A DNA stretch of 30,202 nt from GSA-30 sp036568765. Lineage in GTDB: Bacteria > Pseudomonadota > Gammaproteobacteria > Xanthomonadales > Rhodanobacteraceae. The notes below the pieces were generated by a model. That model was not told the DNA's origin. It saw nothing but the letters and a program-made list of their open reading frames with translations, and searched no databases. Shown in pieces: positions 16,843 to 24,870 of this stretch (its first letter is position 1; every line of letters begins with the position of its first letter). The position numbers were made by a program, and so were the translations under genes. The stretch covers positions 1 to 30,202 of the forward strand of contig NZ_DATCRY010000022.1 of assembly GCF_036568765.1 (NCBI RefSeq), written 5' to 3'.

Positions 16843-19029
16843 TCAGTTGGCTGTGCTCAACATCGGTGCTGTGACGTATGTCGATCGCGCCATCCAGGCA
16901 TATTTAGCTAACGTGCTGTCGTTCGGTAGCGCAAAACCGGCTTCGGCAAGCACGTCGTGCAGCGCCGTTCGATTCGCCCGTATGGTGTTGTTGCCCAACG
17001 CGGTGAAGATCTTTTGCGGGGATCCGTTATCCGTTCGCGGCGTAGGCCCCGTTGCCGCGCGACCAAGGCGAGGAAGGGATCCCGTGTCGAGGTCCGTGAC
17101 GCCAAGCGTTTGCGTTGAGATCTCGGCCAGGCTGGGACCTATCACGGGCTCGGGCGCGCGGATCTCGACGTAGGTATAACGATCGGTTCGCTGGGGCGCG
17201 CCGTTCAATCCGCCCCCGTTGAGATCGCCCCACAAAGCATTCGGCACGCCACGCCGCTCCGTAGCGATCCGCCACCCAGTCAAAGAAATCGGCGTGTTTC
17301 CCCGGGTGATTGTGATAACGAGCCCGGTGGTGATGGCCGAGCGCCTCATGGGGCGAATGGGAACCGCTCCCAGCGCTTGTCCTTGTTGTATGCCGTTGAC
17401 AGTCACCGTTCCGTTAGGAATCGCCGTTATGGCTGCGATCGTGAAGGTGTCGGCCGTGACCGGTGTCGGGCCGTCTGCGTTACGCAGGGTCGCCTCTTCC
17501 GTGGGGTGAATATCGACGAGCATTCCCAACTGCAGGGTCAGCTGCAAGGGAGAGGGGATCTGCTGGGCGAAATCTTCCCAGGGGATGGCAGGGATGGACT
17601 GTTTGCCGCTTCCGATGGGGAAGGTAAATGTGGCGAACCAGACGTGCACCTGCGCTCGGCCGCCCAAAGGCGGGCCGTAGAGATTCAGTTGGGCGCCAAC
17701 CTCAAGACTGACCCGGACCTTGACGAACCAGATCTTTACCGATGCCGATACGCCTACGCGAACACCGACATGCACGTCGTAATAAAACGGTTTCCATTGA
17801 AGTAACGCATTCAATTGGGCCTGCAGCCACGCTTGCAGTCTCAGGTCTCCCCCGGAATCGAACTGCGCGTCGAGCAGCCCGCCGGCCATGAGCAGGTTGT
17901 CCGTCAAGGCGGCATAGACCGTGCCCGAGACCTTGACCGGGCCTAATTGGTATTGATAACCAAGACGTGGAGGCCGCGGAAAATGGTCCGGTGGCGAGAA
18001 TGCAGGGTGATAACCGCCGAGCGTGAGCACAAATCCGCGTCGCTGCGTCTCGGTGTCCTTGCCCCAGATGCGCAAGGCCAATCCGCCGAGCAAGCGCGCT
18101 TTCGGATCCAGGATATAGGAGCCCGGTGAGACTTGTGCATCCACGCTGAAGCGTTCCAACGACGAGTCGTAGCCGATCGCAAAATCGATGGCCACCTTCG
18201 CCATGGTCGTCCTGCCGCTATTGGGCCGTGGAAGGTCCAGCACCGTTCGTCCTGCCAACAGCGCTTTCCATGCTCGGTCGGCAGGCGCCACCTCGATAAT
18301 GATGACGGCGGCCGTTTCGATAAACTTGAATGCCGTAAACGAAATGCCTCCCGCGGCCCAATAGCGGCCCGCAGAAGCCGTCACCCATGCCACGCTGCCA
18401 TTCAAACCCATCAATTGATTGAGCGCTTCAAGAGGGGGCAGCGAAGGAGCGGTGGGAGACGTCTGGCCGATCAGCGGGAAGGTGGCCAGTTCGTCGACCG
18501 ATGGATGCCGCAACGAGGAGTTCACTCCAAGCCCAAGGGCCAGGCCGGTGAATATCACGGGAGGGACGGCAAACAGGCCTTCCGGGCTGCGCAGTTCCGC
18601 ATAGGCAAAAATCGATTGCGTTCCATTGGGTAGCCGTTCCCAGGAGCCGAGCGCGCGAATGGACAGAAGATTCTGCAGCTCGATCTTCGCCATGCCCGCG
18701 AAGCCATCGCGCGGTGGCGGCAGAAACAGCAGGCCGGCGGCAATCGCGAAGGCGGGTGGCTGTTTGATATCCAGCCCCGCCCCGGACAGGCGCGGCGATA
18801 CCCGCAACGACTCTTCCAAAGTAAAATCCAGCCCAAGTCCTTCGAGAGAGAAGGTGAGCGGCCCGGCTGTAAATGCGCCATCGATCTGAATACTGAATTT
18901 GCCGGTTTCGGTCGAATAACCGATACGAAAGTCCGATAGCCGAATCGGGCCTACAACAATTTCTTTTTTATCCTTCCCGTCGCCGGGTGGATTCTGAAGA
19001 TTTGCAGATGGATCAGTCACCGTACGCAT
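16843..19029 (-). CDS. DUF6603 domain-containing protein, first gene of the operon
   Basis: A 728-aa protein that matches my knowledge of the DUF6603 family: GLALGLGVNSSLRHPS followed by a FPLI segment, GGISFTAFKFIE, then SPGSYILDPKARLLGGLALRIWG, the hallmark TLGGYHPAFSPP (GGYHP at 338-342) and the strand-rich end of the domain (YAALTDNLLMAGG, LYGPPLGGRAQVHVWF). Domain function is unknown; the regular amphipathic strands suggest a large beta structure. No cysteine and no signal peptide are seen. The C-terminal 200 residues are a separate, less regular region. ATG 19029 is preferred to TTG 19044 because TGAGGTCG lies 8 bases upstream of it. It is followed by three coupled genes on the same strand. 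The promoter must lie in the AT-rich gap upstream, where a small palindrome occurs. Confidence 0.82.
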   Translation of the reverse strand: MRTVTDPSANLQNPPGDGKDKKEIVVGPIRLSDFRIGYSTETGKFSIQIDGAFTAGPLTFSLEGLGLDFTLEESLRVSPRLSGAGLDIKQPPAFAIAAGLLFLPPPRDGFAGMAKIELQNLLSIRALGSWERLPNGTQSIFAYAELRSPEGLFAVPPVIFTGLALGLGVNSSLRHPSVDELATFPLIGQTSPTAPSLPPLEALNQLMGLNGSVAWVTASAGRYWAAGGISFTAFKFIETAAVIIIEVAPADRAWKALLAGRTVLDLPRPNSGRTTMAKVAIDFAIGYDSSLERFSVDAQVSPGSYILDPKARLLGGLALRIWGKDTETQRRGFVLTLGGYHPAFSPPDHFPRPPRLGYQYQLGPVKVSGTVYAALTDNLLMAGGLLDAQFDSGGDLRLQAWLQAQLNALLQWKPFYYDVHVGVRVGVSASVKIWFVKVRVSLEVGAQLNLYGPPLGGRAQVHVWFATFTFPIGSGKQSIPAIPWEDFAQQIPSPLQLTLQLGMLVDIHPTEEATLRNADGPTPVTADTFTIAAITAIPNGTVTVNGIQQGQALGAVPIRPMRRSAITTGLVITITRGNTPISLTGWRIATERRGVPNALWGDLNGGGLNGAPQRTDRYTYVEIRAPEPVIGPSLAEISTQTLGVTDLDTGSLPRLGRAATGPTPRTDNGSPQKIFTALGNNTIRANRTALHDVLAEAGFALPNDSTLAKYAWMARSTYVTAPMLSTAN

Positions 19030-19419
19030 GTCCAGCGACCTCAAGTCCTATGAGTGCATAGGGTCGGAATTAATACGCGGCATTTCCATATTTTAGTGTA
19101 AACAATGTGTTAATTATTAGTAATTTAAAAAAATGGTTTTTTGCTTGTTTTGATCCTTGAAGTTAATCATATTTTGGTCCAGGCTTAGGTGCTTGTTGGA
19201 ATGGATATTGGCGTAAGTAGGTGTAATACAAATGCAACGGTGAGCGTCACGGATTTATTTTGCGTAACCGTTCGTATTTGGCGGGATATTGATGTAACCA
19301 TATGAATAGAGAGCTTTTTTAAGCCTCTGTCAGTGCCCTTTGTTCGGCGCAATTTGCGCTCATTCATGGATATCCGTTTATTCGGCGTGTTCCTGCGATG
19401 CGAAAAAGAGGGTTTTGCC
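19030..19419. promoter_or_regulatory. AT-rich divergent intergenic region
   Basis: A 390-base gap between the DUF6603 operon and the divergent gene at 19420. Roughly 19080-19330 is strikingly AT-rich compared with the coding DNA around it and must hold both promoters. CCTATG-AGTG-CATAGG (19047-19062) is a perfect inverted repeat in the operon leader and may be an operator or a short hairpin. I could not settle on -35/-10 pairs with confidence. GTG- or ATG-started extensions of the right-hand gene at 19333 and 19366 lack ribosome binding sites. Confidence 0.55.
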
Positions 19420-21321
19420 ATGGCTGTATATAACTTCAAGTTCGTCAATCGGCCAGGAGCGACAGGGTCGCTTGTGGATCGCAATGCGTCGAATCTCGAG
19501 GAGGCATATACGCCGGGTAACGAGCGGGTGGAGCTCGCCAGACACCATATGATTTCTTGGCACATTATTAAGCATTGCTGGAACACGTTGATTTTGCCTA
19601 ATATCAACGGGGCCAATTTCCCCCGATTAAATCTCGCGATGAGAAATTACGTCGCATTTGTCGCGATCGAGGGATTGCAATGGGCCTGGTTCGACGCCGC
19701 CATTATTCGCGACGGCACCCAGGCTCTCGATAGGCTGCTGAATAACGTGGATATGCACAGTGAAGCACCGGGCGTGCCCCGGTCGCCTTACATGATGACT
19801 ATTGCACGACTCTTGTGCTGGAACCCCCGTAATATTTTTCTCGGTCCGAAAGGCGACGGCCACCGAAATTATGCTCTCTGGGAGACTACCGGCCCCACCC
19901 AGGGTGATCCGAGATGGATAAGAGCCGATCTCGTGAGTGACTTTGAAGAATACGCCACGCATATCATCAATCGAAAAGGGGCCGGGCACTTCCATAATTT
20001 GTGGGAGATCTTTGGCGAAATTCAGACCCAAATTGTCAGCGGGGGCGCACAAGATCAAGGTTTGGCGGCTTACATCAACACGATGATCGATCCGGTTATC
20101 CAGCCTGAACGACTAGAGGTTCGGCACGAGGATTGGTTTCGTATGAACGGCTTTCATGAGCAACAAGTATGGCGATGGGGCGTGCAAGCCGCCGAGTATC
20201 GCGATATGCCGCAACTTGCCAACCCGCCGAGGCCTTCCTACTTGGTGATCGACGACCCACGGATACTCTTTCCGGTCAACGATGGCGGTTGGCAGATGTT
20301 GGGAGGGGAAAATGTCCAATATCGTCCTTCATTGATGCCTCTTGCACATGCCCCGGGCCGAGCGAACGGTCCGCTACAGGGGTATCGTCCCGGCGATCGC
20401 ATCACGATCGGGGGAAAAACAGTCGAGCTTGAGTCAGGAACAGACGAGGACGATCCGGACTATCTCGATGCTTTCGGTAAGGTCGGCGATGTCACCCTGA
20501 CGGATGCCGCATCCTTCCTTGCAGGTCCCGGAGGGACGTGGAGACTCCCATCGATTTTTGACGGACTCAGAGTCGATAGTCTGGCGATTTCTTATCAGCA
20601 GAAATCGCTGACTTCTTATAGCTGGAAGCTTTCCGCGGCCATCGGCTTCGATGCATTAGGGTTGAGCATGACAGCGATCGCTTCGATCAGTGCCAAGTCG
20701 GATAACAATCAGGTGGATTCGGAACTGACCATAAAACTGCCGGTAGGCGATGACGCGATCACCATCAGCGGTACATTCAAGCATGAGACACTAGGAATGT
20801 CCGCCTTGCTGATGGCGGATCTTACGACTGCGAATATCAACATATCCGATCTGCTCGCATCATTTCTCGGTTCCAATCCGATTCCGAAGGAGTTGGAGAC
20901 GCTTTCCATCACCCCGAGAAAAGTCTGGTTTCTTTATACCGACACCCCAATGAGATCCTCGTCCGTCATGCTTGATTTCGGCCCGGTGATGCTGTTTGCG
21001 GGAAGGTTTATGGGGGGGCGTGCCCTTGCGCTCCGCCTGTCGACGGGTCAACTGGCGTCACTTTCGGCGCTTCCCTTTGTTGGCAGCCTGATTCCCCCCT
21101 CTCTCGATGTGGCTGTTACGGATGTCGGGTTGTTCTGGGCGTCGCAACCCTTCTCAGCCCCCGTAGTAAGCGACATTGTAGGGGCGCAGTTGAAAATAGG
21201 CTGGACCACCTTTTATCCAAGCTACGCCGATGGCGCCGTGGCTTCCGGCATGCACGCAGTGGCCAGGCTCCTAAGCAAGGCGGAAAACGAATCCATCTTG
21301 ATACAGCGTCACCTTCAGTAG
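19420..21321 (+). CDS. RHHxxxWH-domain protein fused to a DUF6603-like beta domain
   Basis: A 633-aa protein from ATG 19420, chosen for the AAAAAGAGGG purine stretch ahead of it. Two parts are visible. The first (1 to about 330) contains ARHHMISWH (His42, His43, Trp47, His48) followed by CWN (53-55), and WNPRNIFLGP at 134; paired histidines followed by W/N residues recall HNH/endonuclease-VII-like toxin domains, but the fold cannot be proven by eye. The second (about 375-633) is a run of amphipathic strands (VDSLAISYQQKSLTSYSWKLSAA, PRKVWFLYTDTP, LDVAVTDVGLFW) resembling the N-terminal part of DUF6603-type proteins. No signal peptide, no membrane segment. It diverges from the DUF6603 operon across a shared AT-rich promoter region, suggesting a common function. 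It may be an effector or a structural partner; a nuclease call would be premature. Confidence 0.72.
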   Translation: MAVYNFKFVNRPGATGSLVDRNASNLEEAYTPGNERVELARHHMISWHIIKHCWNTLILPNINGANFPRLNLAMRNYVAFVAIEGLQWAWFDAAIIRDGTQALDRLLNNVDMHSEAPGVPRSPYMMTIARLLCWNPRNIFLGPKGDGHRNYALWETTGPTQGDPRWIRADLVSDFEEYATHIINRKGAGHFHNLWEIFGEIQTQIVSGGAQDQGLAAYINTMIDPVIQPERLEVRHEDWFRMNGFHEQQVWRWGVQAAEYRDMPQLANPPRPSYLVIDDPRILFPVNDGGWQMLGGENVQYRPSLMPLAHAPGRANGPLQGYRPGDRITIGGKTVELESGTDEDDPDYLDAFGKVGDVTLTDAASFLAGPGGTWRLPSIFDGLRVDSLAISYQQKSLTSYSWKLSAAIGFDALGLSMTAIASISAKSDNNQVDSELTIKLPVGDDAITISGTFKHETLGMSALLMADLTTANINISDLLASFLGSNPIPKELETLSITPRKVWFLYTDTPMRSSSVMLDFGPVMLFAGRFMGGRALALRLSTGQLASLSALPFVGSLIPPSLDVAVTDVGLFWASQPFSAPVVSDIVGAQLKIGWTTFYPSYADGAVASGMHAVARLLSKAENESILIQRHLQ

Positions 21322-21342
21322 CTCATCTCGCGGGGATGTCTT

Positions 21343-21520
21343 CGACACGAAGGGCCTCGAAAAACCACCTATCGATGTAGGAGCGGCTTCAGCCGCGACC
21401 GGTCAGGCGGCGCCCTGCACGGTCGCGGCTGAAGCCGCTCCTACAAGGTACCCTGGATTTTAAAGATTCTCACAAGCGCGAAGTACCGAAGCATGCTTCA
21501 GTCAGGCTCCCTCTCCCCTG
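21343..21520. repeat. Tandem repeat copy 1 with 25-bp perfect inverted repeat
   Basis: A 178-base unit. It contains a perfect 25-base inverted repeat, arms 21376-21400 and 21421-21445, loop 20 bases; the arm begins TGTAGGAGCGGCTTCAGCCG, a REP-like sequence well known between genes of pseudomonads and xanthomonads. It ends with CTCCCTCTCCCCTG, a half of the dispersed GGGGAGGG element. Confidence 0.85.
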
Positions 21521-21545
21521 GCAAAGCTAATGGAGAGGAGAAAGT

Positions 21546-21723
21546 CGACACGAAGGGCTTCGAAAAACCACCTAACGATGTAGGAGCGGCTTCAGCCGCG
21601 ACCGGTCAGGCCGCGCCCTGCACAGTCGCGGCTGAAGCCGCTCCTACAAGCTAGCCTGGATTTTAAAGATTCCCACAAGTGCGAAGTACCGAAGCATGCT
21701 TCAGTCAGGCTCCCTCTCCCCTG
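21546..21723. repeat. Tandem repeat copy 2
   Basis: The second copy, 203 bases downstream of the first, with fewer than ten differences by eye. Inverted-repeat arms are 21579-21603 and 21624-21648 with one mismatch. The copy runs straight into a fuller version of the dispersed element (to about 21750) with GGGGAGAGGGG pairing to its CCCTCTCCCC start. Confidence 0.85.
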
Positions 21724-22192
21724 ACTTTGCCGGGGAGAGGGGTGGGATGGGGGGCACCCCTGCAATGTCCGTCACCATGAGCTATGAAACTGAACGGCTC
21801 GTTGGATTTGTGCCACGGGGTCATTGGCATAGAAATAGTTTTAAAAGCGACCTAAAAATCGGATACAGCATATTTTTCTCGGTGCATTCAAAAGGCCATT
21901 TGAAAGCCGCCACTAATAAGAATGGTGTGCCATGTAACAAGCCATGCCCGTATCCACAAAAACAAGCTTCGTTAAGAAATCGCGGCCATAAACCGAGAAA
22001 AACGCATAGCTTTTAGTACTATTTCTATGTGCTCGCGGATAGCACCTCGCCAAAATGGCTGGCATCTGAGCGAGCCGGGGAGCGCTGGTCAGGCCCCCTG
22101 CATCTGCATGTCCATTATGCAAATGGAAACTCGCTCCAAACCGTAGCTCCACTGTGAGCCAATTTTGAAATCCAGCGATTTCGCGCGATTCC

Positions 22193-22200
22193 GGAGAGGG
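22193..22200 (+). promoter_or_regulatory. Ribosome binding site of the pertactin-like autotransporter
   Basis: GGAGAGGG lies 7 bases before ATG 22208 and supports this start over the in-frame ATG two codons later (22214). Confidence 0.7.
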
Positions 22201-22207
22201 AGACGAT

Positions 22208-24730
22208 ATGAGCATGCATCCGAAAAAGTTTCAGAACAAAGCGCTGACTTTGTCCATTGCCGTGGCCTTGGCGTCGGCCAGTCCCATGGCATTTGCCGCC
22301 ACGCTTAATCCAGGGCAGACGGCGACCATTAATCCAGCCACTCCTGTAGAGGGCTGGATCCTCAATAGTGCAACCCTGAATGTCCTTCCGGGCGGCCGGA
22401 CCCAGAATATCGACGCACGCACTGGCTCAGCGGTTAACGTTTTCGGTGGCCAGACGGGCGAGATCGTCGCCATCGGTGGCACGATAGTTAATATCCAGGA
22501 CAGTCAGACAAATATTGTGCGTCTGAACGACAGCAATGCCACCATCGCTGGTGCGACCATCACTGATCAAAGATTGGGTATTGGTCTCAGCGTAAATGCC
22601 GGCCTGGGCCAGACTTCAACGGCGACCGTTTCCAATAGTTCCATCACGAGTCATGGCCGTGGCGCCAATACCGTCGGCGATAGCACCCTGACGTTGAGCG
22701 GCTCGACGGTTCATGGCATCGATGACGGCAAGTTCGCTTCCGGCCTGGGTCTGGGCATGTTCGGCGGCACGGTGTTGATTAATGACAGTAGCACGGTGAC
22801 CGGCGACGTACGCGGTATCCTGATGGGTGCCGACTATCTGTCGACTACCAAGGACATGAGCCTGGTTATCGATGGGGCGACAGTGATCGGCAAGACGGGT
22901 ACCGCCATTGAGGTATCGGAGGGCTTCGACGGCCCTTCGGTAGCGAATATCACGGTCACTAACGGCGCGAACCTGGTGAGCGGCAATGGCATCCTCCTCG
23001 ATGTCAACGCTAACGGATCGAGCTTGGGTTCGATGGTCGATTTCAATGTGAGCCAGAGCTCGCTCACGGGTGACATCGTCGCTGACGCAGCGAGCACAGT
23101 GAATGTCAATCTCGACAACGCTGCGAGCCTGACGGGTAAGATGACGCATGCCGGCGACGTGACGGTGAGCGGCGGCGCGCAGTGGATGCTGACGGCCGAC
23201 TCGGACGTGGGCTCCATGACGCTCAACAACGGTACCGTGGCATTCCAGCCGCAGGCTGATGGCACACACGGAACGCTACAAGTTCGCGGCGATTTCGCCG
23301 GGAATGGCGGCGGCACGATTCGCCTGAATACGGTCGCCAACACGGGCGGTACGTTGGACAACCAGTTCACCGATCGCGTGCTGATTGCTGGCGACGTGAC
23401 TAACACAGGCACGACCTTCATCGAAGTGGTTTCCACCGGCGAGGGCAACCTGACCGATGTAAACAAGGACGGTATCGTCGATGCCAAGGAAGGCATCTCC
23501 CTGGTCCAGGTCGGCGGTAACTCGCGCGCCGATGCGTTCGCGGTCAAAGGTGGCTACGTAGCAGCCGGCCCGTGGCAGTACACGCTGCACGCGTTCGGCC
23601 CGGGCGAAGCCGATCAGAGCCAGAGCCTGCTGCCTGGCGGTACGACATGGGATTACCGTTTGGCCAACAAGTTCGTGACCGAAGAAGGTCCGATCAAAGA
23701 TGATCCGATCGAGGAGGGCCCGAATCCGGTCGCACCCGAGCCGGAACAGCCGGTCACGGGTCCGGAGCGTCCGGCCGTCGTACCGCAGGTGCCTTCGTAT
23801 CTGGTTGCGCCGACCGCCCTGTTTGCCTACGGCGATCAGGTAACGGACGGACTGATGCAGCGCTTGGGCGACATCCGCTCGACACAGGCTTCGAGCCTGG
23901 GCGGCGAAGTGTTTGCACGCTATACGAACACCCAGCAACGCTACACCAGTGATCGCAACTTCCAGGATTTCGGCTACGGCTTCAAGCAGCAGATCAATGC
24001 CATGCAGTTGGGTGGCGGCCTGGTGAGCCTGGTCGACGACAATGCGACCTGGCGTGCAGGTTGGGCGCTGGATCACGGTACGACGCGCGTAACGCCCAAG
24101 GCCGTGGACGGTCAGAGTTCGGCGCGTTACACCGCTAACGGTGCTTCGGCCTGGTTGACCTGGCAGCACAACAGCGGTTGGTACATCGATGCAGTGGTTG
24201 GCGGTCGGCGCTACAGCGGTACGGTAGATACGGCCGCGCGTGGCGACCAGGTAGCGCGTCTGCGCGCCAGCGGTTGGGTTGCCTCGGTGGAAACGGGGTA
24301 TCCGTTTGCGCTGGGTGCAGGCTGGACGCTGGAGCCGCAGTTGCAGGTCAAGCACCAGACGTTGAACTTCAATCGTACGCAGGACATCGATGGATTGAAC
24401 GTGGCGCTGGGCAGCGCGCGGCAAACCACCACGCGTCTGGGTGCGCAGCTGAGCAAGACGATCGACCCGCGATTCGCACCTTATGTGCGGCTGGATCTGA
24501 GCCACACTTCGGGTGGACGTGCTACGGCAGCGATTTCGAACGACGCCTGGAACATGGCCAATGATTTCGGTGTCGGTCGGTTGGGTAATTCGTACCGTGT
24601 CGGCGCGGGTGCTACCAGTCAGCTGGGTCGCAACGTGCAGATCTTCGGCGAAGGCACGTACCAGCATCAGTTGGGACATTACGGCATGCGTGGTTGGGGT
24701 GCCAATGTCGGGGTTCGCGTGAACTTCTGA
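22208..24730 (+). CDS. Pertactin-like type Va autotransporter
   Basis: An 840-aa outer-membrane autotransporter. A Sec signal peptide ends after AFA (residue 30). The passenger (31 to about 520) is a beta-helix-type sequence rich in T, N, G and short repeats (STVTGDVRG, SGNGILLDVNANG, TLNNGTVAFQPQ), like the pertactin central region. Inside it, DVNKDGIVDAKEG (417-429) is a textbook EF-hand/dockerin-like calcium loop with D417, N419, D421, D425 and E428 in the ligand positions. A proline-rich linker (EPEQPVTGPERPAV) precedes the beta-barrel, which starts near 530 (YLVAPTALFAYGDQ) and ends in Phe (GVRVNF). No protease motif is seen in the passenger, so adhesion or biofilm function is most likely, by family. 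It is a single gene flanked by repeats upstream and a strong terminator downstream. It could be a substrate of the surface protease at 858-3662. Confidence 0.93.
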   Translation: MSMHPKKFQNKALTLSIAVALASASPMAFAATLNPGQTATINPATPVEGWILNSATLNVLPGGRTQNIDARTGSAVNVFGGQTGEIVAIGGTIVNIQDSQTNIVRLNDSNATIAGATITDQRLGIGLSVNAGLGQTSTATVSNSSITSHGRGANTVGDSTLTLSGSTVHGIDDGKFASGLGLGMFGGTVLINDSSTVTGDVRGILMGADYLSTTKDMSLVIDGATVIGKTGTAIEVSEGFDGPSVANITVTNGANLVSGNGILLDVNANGSSLGSMVDFNVSQSSLTGDIVADAASTVNVNLDNAASLTGKMTHAGDVTVSGGAQWMLTADSDVGSMTLNNGTVAFQPQADGTHGTLQVRGDFAGNGGGTIRLNTVANTGGTLDNQFTDRVLIAGDVTNTGTTFIEVVSTGEGNLTDVNKDGIVDAKEGISLVQVGGNSRADAFAVKGGYVAAGPWQYTLHAFGPGEADQSQSLLPGGTTWDYRLANKFVTEEGPIKDDPIEEGPNPVAPEPEQPVTGPERPAVVPQVPSYLVAPTALFAYGDQVTDGLMQRLGDIRSTQASSLGGEVFARYTNTQQRYTSDRNFQDFGYGFKQQINAMQLGGGLVSLVDDNATWRAGWALDHGTTRVTPKAVDGQSSARYTANGASAWLTWQHNSGWYIDAVVGGRRYSGTVDTAARGDQVARLRASGWVASVETGYPFALGAGWTLEPQLQVKHQTLNFNRTQDIDGLNVALGSARQTTTRLGAQLSKTIDPRFAPYVRLDLSHTSGGRATAAISNDAWNMANDFGVGRLGNSYRVGAGATSQLGRNVQIFGEGTYQHQLGHYGMRGWGANVGVRVNF

Positions 24731-24783
24731 AGTATAGGGTAGGGGCTTGCGCAGGATGCGCTTGCCTCCCGCCAAGTCAGGCT

Positions 24784-24819
24784 AAAAGCCCCGCGATCTT
24801 TCTCGGTCGCGGGGCTTTT
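24784..24819. terminator. Bidirectional rho-independent terminator
   Basis: AAAAGCCCCGCGA (24784-24796) and TCGCGGGGCTTTT (24807-24819) form a 13-bp perfect stem with a 10-base loop, giving a U-run on both strands. It separates the convergent pertactin-like autotransporter and RCC1-like genes. Confidence 0.93.
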
Positions 24820-24870
24820 GGTTTACTGATGATGCGATCTCGCCGGCGATGTGTTTTGTCTTGAAGCGAG

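Larger units (their letters stand above)
21322..22207. other. Gene-free region with duplicated hairpin repeats
   Basis: 886 bases without a convincing gene. The left 420 bases hold two tandem repeat copies (listed separately). The right part (21780-22190) is more AT-rich and should contain the promoter of the pertactin-like autotransporter; no clear -35/-10 pair or operator was identified. The open frame at 21696-22016 starts inside a repeat and has no ribosome binding site, so it is not called. Confidence 0.6.

Noticed and set aside
7358..19029. Contractile injection system or phage tail cluster
   Set aside because: Large coupled structural genes suggested it, but no sheath, tube, baseplate, spike or AAA+ ATPase gene was recognised in the window.
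21376..21648. Possible CRISPR array from the repeated hairpins
   Set aside because: Only two copies, the whole 178-base unit is repeated, not short repeats with unique spacers, and no cas gene is nearby.
21696..22016. 106-codon open frame downstream of the repeats
   Set aside because: Begins within repeat copy 2, lacks a Shine-Dalgarno and has no domain-like composition.
23276..24775. Antisense open frame of 499 codons opposite the pertactin-like autotransporter
   Set aside because: Starts close to the terminator hairpin, composition skewed to R, H, A and Q, no domain; shadow frame.
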